DNA of 64,000 nt, from contig MNXP01000050.1 in NCBI GenBank assembly GCA_001872625.1, positions 62,001 through 126,000 of the forward strand, given 5' to 3'. Both the position numbers and the translations under genes were made by a program. The notes under the pieces are model-generated. The model did no database searches, was not told the DNA's origin, and worked only from the letters and a program-made list of their open reading frames with translations. Positions 59,501 through 64,000 of this stretch are shown one piece after another (the stretch's first letter is position 1; every line of letters begins with the position of its first letter). This DNA is from Bacteroidetes bacterium CG2_30_33_31 (GTDB lineage: Bacteria; Bacteroidota; Bacteroidia; Bacteroidales; UBA1556).

Positions 59501-62365
59501 ATGGCAAAAAAATTTTTAGAGGAAATTGCAGACTTTATTTTAGATAAGTACAAAGGTAATTTTGAGGAGCTTACCATAATTTTACCCAACCGCCGTGCAG
59601 GATTATTTTTGGAAAAATATCTTCAAGAGAAAATCGATAAACCAAGCTGGGCACCGAAATTAAACTCTATCGATGACTTCGTATTCGAAATTACCAAATA
59701 TGATAAAGCATCTTCAACAGATCTAATATTTGAACTTTATGAAATATATCTAAGTTTTGAAAAAGAAAGTGCTCGCTCCTTTGAAGATTTTGGCTCTTGG
59801 GGTCCCAAATTGTTAAACGATTTCAATGATATTGATATGTATCTTGCTGATTATAAAGTTATTTTTACTTATTTAAAAGAGGCACGTAATCTTCAAAAAT
59901 GGAATCTTGACCGCCCAAATATTTCAGCATTAGAAGATAATTATCTAAAATTTTATCATTCACTTTTAATTTATTATGTCAAATTTAAGGATAGATTAAA
60001 ATCACTGAATATTGCTTATAGTGGTATGGCAATTAGAGATTTAGTCGAAAGCCCATTGAATTACGATTTTACTTCAAATAAATTTTTAATTGCGGGGTTT
60101 AACGCACTTTCAACGGCCGAAGTCAAGCTCTTTGAATTTATAATGACCCATTTCGAAAGTGATATTTTCTGGGACGCCGATGATTATTATTTAAAAAATA
60201 CAAATCAAGAAGCTGGAAAATATATTCGCAAAAATCTAAATAACAACAATTTAAAAGGCAAGTTAATACTATCTGAGGAGCTATCCTCGAGAGTAAAAAA
60301 AATAAATATCAGCGGCCTATCAAGCAATTATTCTCAAGTAAAATATGTTGGCAAATTGCTAAAAGATCTTATTTCCAAAGAAAATTTTAACTCAAAAGAG
60401 ACTGCCATTGTACTTGCAGATGAGGAACTTTTGTTTCCACTTTTAAATTCACTTCCTAAGGAAGTTGAAGATCTAAACATCACTATGTCGTATCCATTTA
60501 AAAAATCGATGGCTTATGATTTAATAATTAATTTATTTGAGCTCTACAAAGTAGCTCTTCGAAAAAAGCAACTTAGTTCTGAAACCGAAGATTATATTTT
60601 GATTTATCATCGAAATATTGCTAAAATACTCAATTCACCTTTGGTAAAAAAAGCATATTACAATAACTTAACCAAGCTAATAAACTTTATTAACGATAAT
60701 AATATTTCATACACAACGGCAGAAAATATATTAATGTTTTCAAAGAATTTATCATTTTCAGATGAAGAACTTTCCTTAATTAACTCTCTGAAAGTGGAAA
60801 ATTTATCAGCATTAACAGTTCTTGAAGCTATTAACAAATTCTTGGAAATACTAAAAGGGAAGCTAATTTTTAGTGAGTTGGATGGAGATTTATTGTCATC
60901 AAATCAAATAATTATAAATCAGCTAATTATCAAATTAAAAAAATATCCAATAATTGAAAATATTAGCACACTTAAAAAGCTTTATAATTCTCTCACCAAA
61001 ATGAAAGGAATTCCTTTTGAGGGAGAACCTCTAAGAAGATTACAAATTATGGGAATTCTGGAAACAAGAGCTTTAGATTTTAAAAATATTATATATCTTT
61101 CGTTGAATGAAGGAGTTATACCAAAATCCAATCAGTTCCATAGTTTTATTTTGCCAGAAATAAGAAGAGAGTACAAGCTGCCAATGCCTTACGATGATGA
61201 CGCAATTTATTCATATCATTTTTATAGGTCTTTGCAAAGAGCCGAGAATATAGAACTCATCTATAATAAAGGTGAAAATGATTTGGGATCTGGAGAGATG
61301 AGTAGATTTGCTAAACAATTGCTTTACGAATTGAAACAACAAAACCAAAATATTAGCATATCGAATAAAATAGTTAAACTTCCTGAACCAAAAAAGCAAA
61401 AATCGAAGGCAATTATTATAAATAAATCAAATGAAATATATCAGCAACTACTTGATCTTTCGACAAATCCACTAAGAGGCTTCTCTCCTACTTCTCTTAA
61501 CGAATTTAAAACATGCGGTCTTAAATTTTATTTCTCCAGAATTTTAAAAATAAAACCAAAAGATGAAGTGGAAGAAGAAATAAAGGTTAATACACGAGGG
61601 ACAATAATTCATGATACTTTAGATATAATTTTCAGAGAAGAAGCAGAGGCTGAAAATAGTAATAAATTTGATGAAGATTTTTTCAAAAGAGCAAAAGAAA
61701 ATTATAAGAAAATACTTTTCGATAGGTATAAAGAAAACTTTAAGAATGGAGATATTAATCATGGCAACAATCTTTTGTTAAGAAAATTAGATGAAAAATT
61801 GGTCAAAGATTTTTTTGAGTCTGAGGAGATAAACTCCTTAGGAATTGAAAATGTGATGACCGAACAAGATTTAGAATATACCATCCCAATTGAATCACAG
61901 AACGAAATTATAAAAGTTATGTTGAGAGGCTCGGCTGATAGAATAGATAGCTACAAAGGTGTTAGACGAATTATTGATTATAAAACAGGAAAAGTTGATA
62001 AAAACGAACTCAATTTAGATGATAAAAACATATTATCCTCTGAAAAGTGGGCAAATTTATTCACAAACTCGAAATTTGACAAACCATTTCAACTTCTTAC
62101 CTATACCCTATTATATTCTCGACAGTTTAATTATTCTTTACCAATTAGCCCAATTATTATTGGACTAAAATCAAAATCTACACATTATCCTTTAATAATC
62201 AACAATTTAAATTTAATAAGCAAAGAGATAATTGATAATTTCGAGAACGAATTAATAAACTTATTAAAAGAAATATTAAACAAAAATTCTGCTTTTAAAC
62301 AAACCAAAGAAATTAAAAATTGCAAAAATTGCGATTTCATAAAAATTTGTCATAAAGATAAATAA
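59501..62365 (+). CDS. PD-(D/E)XK nuclease, AddB-like
   Basis: A 954-residue protein. The N-terminal two thirds have a helicase-like fold (ELTIILPNRRAGLFLEKYLQ at the start, LQIMGILETRALDFKNIIYL near 515-535, SLNEGVIPKS) without a visible Walker A GKT/S motif. The C-terminal nuclease has RGTIIHDTLD, RGSADRID and IIDYKTGK (D826, K828). C672 together with C941, C944 and C950 (NCKNCDFIKICH) forms the iron-staple 4Fe-4S site of AddB-type nucleases. It processes double-strand breaks with an AddA helicase, which is not in the window. Start chosen at 59501 (MAKKFLEE) from the promoter position. Confidence 0.85.
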   Translation: MAKKFLEEIADFILDKYKGNFEELTIILPNRRAGLFLEKYLQEKIDKPSWAPKLNSIDDFVFEITKYDKASSTDLIFELYEIYLSFEKESARSFEDFGSWGPKLLNDFNDIDMYLADYKVIFTYLKEARNLQKWNLDRPNISALEDNYLKFYHSLLIYYVKFKDRLKSLNIAYSGMAIRDLVESPLNYDFTSNKFLIAGFNALSTAEVKLFEFIMTHFESDIFWDADDYYLKNTNQEAGKYIRKNLNNNNLKGKLILSEELSSRVKKINISGLSSNYSQVKYVGKLLKDLISKENFNSKETAIVLADEELLFPLLNSLPKEVEDLNITMSYPFKKSMAYDLIINLFELYKVALRKKQLSSETEDYILIYHRNIAKILNSPLVKKAYYNNLTKLINFINDNNISYTTAENILMFSKNLSFSDEELSLINSLKVENLSALTVLEAINKFLEILKGKLIFSELDGDLLSSNQIIINQLIIKLKKYPIIENISTLKKLYNSLTKMKGIPFEGEPLRRLQIMGILETRALDFKNIIYLSLNEGVIPKSNQFHSFILPEIRREYKLPMPYDDDAIYSYHFYRSLQRAENIELIYNKGENDLGSGEMSRFAKQLLYELKQQNQNISISNKIVKLPEPKKQKSKAIIINKSNEIYQQLLDLSTNPLRGFSPTSLNEFKTCGLKFYFSRILKIKPKDEVEEEIKVNTRGTIIHDTLDIIFREEAEAENSNKFDEDFFKRAKENYKKILFDRYKENFKNGDINHGNNLLLRKLDEKLVKDFFESEEINSLGIENVMTEQDLEYTIPIESQNEIIKVMLRGSADRIDSYKGVRRIIDYKTGKVDKNELNLDDKNILSSEKWANLFTNSKFDKPFQLLTYTLLYSRQFNYSLPISPIIIGLKSKSTHYPLIINNLNLISKEIIDNFENELINLLKEILNKNSAFKQTKEIKNCKNCDFIKICHKDK

Positions 62366-62366
62366 A

Positions 62367-62797
62367 AACCTCATCATCGAATATTTATTGAATGATATTT
62401 CCAAAGATTCATTGCCATCATTTGCAAAATTCGCAGAGAATGCAGTCAAATATTTGATGAGCTTTGGAGTTTGATATTACTAAATTCACAAACAGTAAGT
62501 TGGCGAGCAGCTTACCTTTTTGAACATCTTGCAAAATATAATACTTCTGGATTGGAAAGATTTATTTCAGAAATATTATATAACTTGACAAATTTTAAAC
62601 ACGATGGGCAAAAAAGACACTTGCTAAAATTTATACAATTAATTGACTTATTAAAATTTAAAGAAGGAAAAATAGTCAATATATGTTTTGACTTTTTACA
62701 AAAATACTCAGAAGGGGGATCGGTTAAAATACAGTTTATTAATATATTATACAAATTTAGCAAGAAAAATTCAGATATAAAACTTGAGTTGATATAA
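62367..62797 (+). pseudogene. Frameshifted HEAT-like hypothetical gene
   Basis: Two frames join into one protein if one T is restored at 62453-62455 (TATTTGATGAG read as TATTTTGATGAG). The first frame gives LIIEYLLNDISKDSLPSFAK, then FAENAVKY, and runs to a stop at about 62475. The second gives IFDELWSLILLNSQTVSWRA, then AYLFEHLAKYNTSGLERFIS and on to a stop at 62797. The joined helical sequence looks like a small HEAT-repeat protein of Bacteroidota. The first frame also lacks an ATG or GTG; only a TTG at 62388 is available. Either it is a true pseudogene or the base is an assembly error. The intact 3' portion alone could start at 62471. Confidence 0.6.
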
Positions 62798-63031
62798 AGC
62801 ATTAAATTTCAATTACCCTAAACCAGCAGAGGGTATAGAAATTCTGCAATAAAGTAATTGTATGACCTTATGTACGAAAAACGCTCATTTATTAAAAAAT
62901 GAAATCCATAAATTTTTAAAAGAATTTGCAAATCAGCATTAAATTATATTTTTATAATGAGATGGTTTTTTATATTTTAAAAAATAAAAATTAAAATTTA
63001 ATTAAAATTGATTTGCATATAAAAAATACTA
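62798..63031. other. Gene-free AT-rich stretch before the rho promoter
   Basis: With the rho leader this makes a 395-nt stretch without a gene. I see no coding frame, RNA gene or strong terminator between the frameshifted gene and the rho promoter. Confidence 0.5.
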
Positions 63032-63039
63032 TATATTTG
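63032..63039 (+). promoter_or_regulatory. -7 promoter element (TATATTTG) for rho
   Basis: Exact TAnnTTTG; a TTG lies about 21 nt upstream (63008-63010), a plausible -33 box. Transcription from here gives a leader of about 147 nt. Confidence 0.6.
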
Positions 63040-63059
63040 CAGCTCATAAATCGAAGTAT

Positions 63060-63112
63060 CAAGCAAATATGCTTGCGGTGGTTTTATCAAATTAATTTTT
63101 TCTAATTAATTT
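63060..63112 (+). other. Hairpins in the rho leader
   Basis: CAAGCA (63060-63065) pairs with TGCTTG (63070-63075) around AATA. A second, AT-only 9-bp stem pairs 63089-63097 with 63104-63112 around TTTTCT and is followed by TT and a TCCCGGAACG stretch. They may be part of autogenous control of rho, which is regulated by attenuation in other bacteria. Inference. Confidence 0.35.
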
Positions 63113-63192
63113 TTCTCCCGGAACGTTTTTATTGAATGGTTATGAGTTATAAATGTTTATAAGAATATTAAGAATTCCCTAAAGAAATTTAC

Positions 63193-64000
63193 ATGTACAA
63201 TTTAAGTGAACTTAATGGCAAGAAGCTGGAAGATTTGAAAGTTATTGCTAAAGAATTAGACCTCAAGAAGGTTGCTAATTTAAAAAAAGATGATTTGGTT
63301 ATCAGCATATTAGATCATCAAGCTGCTAATCCAAGTCCCGAAACATTGATTGAAGAGGAAGAACAAATCAAGAAAAAAAGAAGAAGATTTGTTGTTAAAG
63401 AACCTGCCTTCAAGGTTTCCCCTGATGGAAAGATTACCAAAAGTAGCGATCCAAACGAAGGCAAAACAGATGACAAATCATCAGAAATCGATGTTATAAC
63501 CGATGAAATAAAGGTTGCCGAAACAGAAAATTCTCCTGAAGTTAAGAATGAAAAAGAAGGAACCGACTTAAGAATTAAACTTAGATCAGCCCGAAGAGAA
63601 TTCACTGTATCAACCCCTGAATCAACAGAAGCAGAAATTGCTCCCGAACGTGAAATAACTGAAGAACCAAAAAAATGGGAGAATACAAGAAGAGATAGCA
63701 GAGAGTACCCAAGTAATCCACCTCGCGAAAAGCGCGATTATTCTGATAATAAACCTCGCGAGTATAGAGATAGACCAGACAACAGACAAGATAATCGACC
63801 AGACAATAGACCAAAAAGAGATTATTCTGAAAGTAACACAAGGGAAAAGCGCGATAATTTTGACTCATCAAGAAAACCTTCTAATTACAGAAATGAGCCA
63901 AGAGAAAGGCAAGAGGATTTTCCTGTAGAAAAAGTAAACAAAGAAAAGGAATTTAGCTATACTGATGAATATGAAGGAATTACATCAAGTTATGGAGTAT
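63193..64000 (+). CDS. rho: Transcription termination factor Rho (partial, N-terminal part)
   Basis: The first 269 codons of a gene that continues past the right edge. It opens MYNLSELNGKKLEDLKVIAK, then ELDLKKVANLKKDDLVISIL, the Rho N-terminal SAP-like helical domain (about 1-45). Next comes a long low-complexity region (about 60-255) rich in Arg, Asp, Pro, Asn and Lys (NKPREYRDRPDNRQDNRPDN). It then enters YTDEYEGITSSYGV, the beginning of the RNA-binding OSB fold. Such a disordered insert before the cold-shock domain is typical of Bacteroidota Rho and adds RNA affinity. The ATPase domain is outside the window. Confidence 0.88.
   Translation, partial: MYNLSELNGKKLEDLKVIAKELDLKKVANLKKDDLVISILDHQAANPSPETLIEEEEQIKKKRRRFVVKEPAFKVSPDGKITKSSDPNEGKTDDKSSEIDVITDEIKVAETENSPEVKNEKEGTDLRIKLRSARREFTVSTPESTEAEIAPEREITEEPKKWENTRRDSREYPSNPPREKRDYSDNKPREYRDRPDNRQDNRPDNRPKRDYSESNTREKRDNFDSSRKPSNYRNEPRERQEDFPVEKVNKEKEFSYTDEYEGITSSYGV

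Noticed and set aside
1..64000. CRISPR arrays, prophage, transposase genes, rRNA operon
   Set aside because: I saw no spaced direct repeats, phage structural genes, transposase motifs or rRNA sequence while reading both strands.

Overview
The window is about 64 kb of AT-rich chromosomal DNA (roughly 30% G+C by eye) from a member of the phylum Bacteroidota. Four things point there. Many transcription units are preceded by an exact TAnnTTTG -7 element. There is a type IX secretion (T9SS) plug protein and a cargo protein with a gliding-motility-type (type B) C-terminal sorting domain. Several families are typical of the phylum: DUF4421, DUF2461, GlmU-like nucleotidyltransferase, LuxC-like acyl-CoA reductase, RpmE2, a ScdA/RIC protein fused to DUF2249, and Rho with a long disordered insert. 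Finally, there are few clear Shine-Dalgarno sequences. I cannot name a genus. Almost everything looks like core chromosome; the only accessory-looking DNA is a small GC-rich, inverted-repeat-bounded element in the 32.8-33.6 kb gap.

Layout. 0-3.3 kb (minus): DUF2461, GT-C/TPR membrane protein and AlkD-like gene, overlapping end to end. 3.3-4.9 kb: ECF sigma factor with a membrane-anchored partner behind a structured leader. 5-7.8 kb: acyltransferase, a CAT-anticodon tRNA, HAD hydrolase and SpoU methyltransferase. 7.7-9.3 kb (minus): SPFH protein, PH-like membrane protein and small ribbon-helix-helix protein. 9.5-11.4 kb: nitrosative-stress operon (RIC, hemerythrin, Rrf2 regulator) with a palindrome over its promoter. 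11.5-21.2 kb (minus): M48 protease, VWA protein, glutamate dehydrogenase, 7TM-HD phosphodiesterase, lipoprotein, glycosyltransferase. 21.3-32.8 kb: DprA, LolC/E-like permease, Lon, GlmU-like enzyme, L31, acyl-CoA reductase, GT2, a second ECF sigma factor, FolP and a DUF4421 protein. 33-38.3 kb: gap with the repeat element and an orphan terminator, then YwqK-like lipoprotein, stand-alone DnaB C-domain, DUF2148, T9SS plug and a second DUF4421 protein. 38.3-50.7 kb: APS reductase, two divergent S41 proteases, AhcY, small winged-helix protein, T9SS cargo, Mpl and a C1 protease. 50.8-64 kb: ADP-forming acyl-CoA synthetase, Mpv17-like membrane protein, barrel protein, nitroreductase, lipoprotein, alpha-oxoamine synthase, FabG, AddB-like nuclease, a frameshifted gene and the 5' part of rho.

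How they work together. Envelope functions dominate: T9SS export, DUF4421 and DUF3575-like barrels, lipoproteins, phospholipid and sphingoid or sulfonolipid synthesis, and peptidoglycan recycling. NO defence is encoded as one operon. Housekeeping functions (Lon, Rho, L31, FolP, AhcY, GdhA, DprA, AddB) fill the rest. Several gene starts were moved downstream of the longest open frame because the -7 element or the signal peptide requires it. No CRISPR array, prophage, transposase or rRNA was seen. I see no clearly new multi-gene system; the best leads are the stand-alone DnaB domain, the repeat element, the palindrome over the RIC promoter and the orphan terminator.
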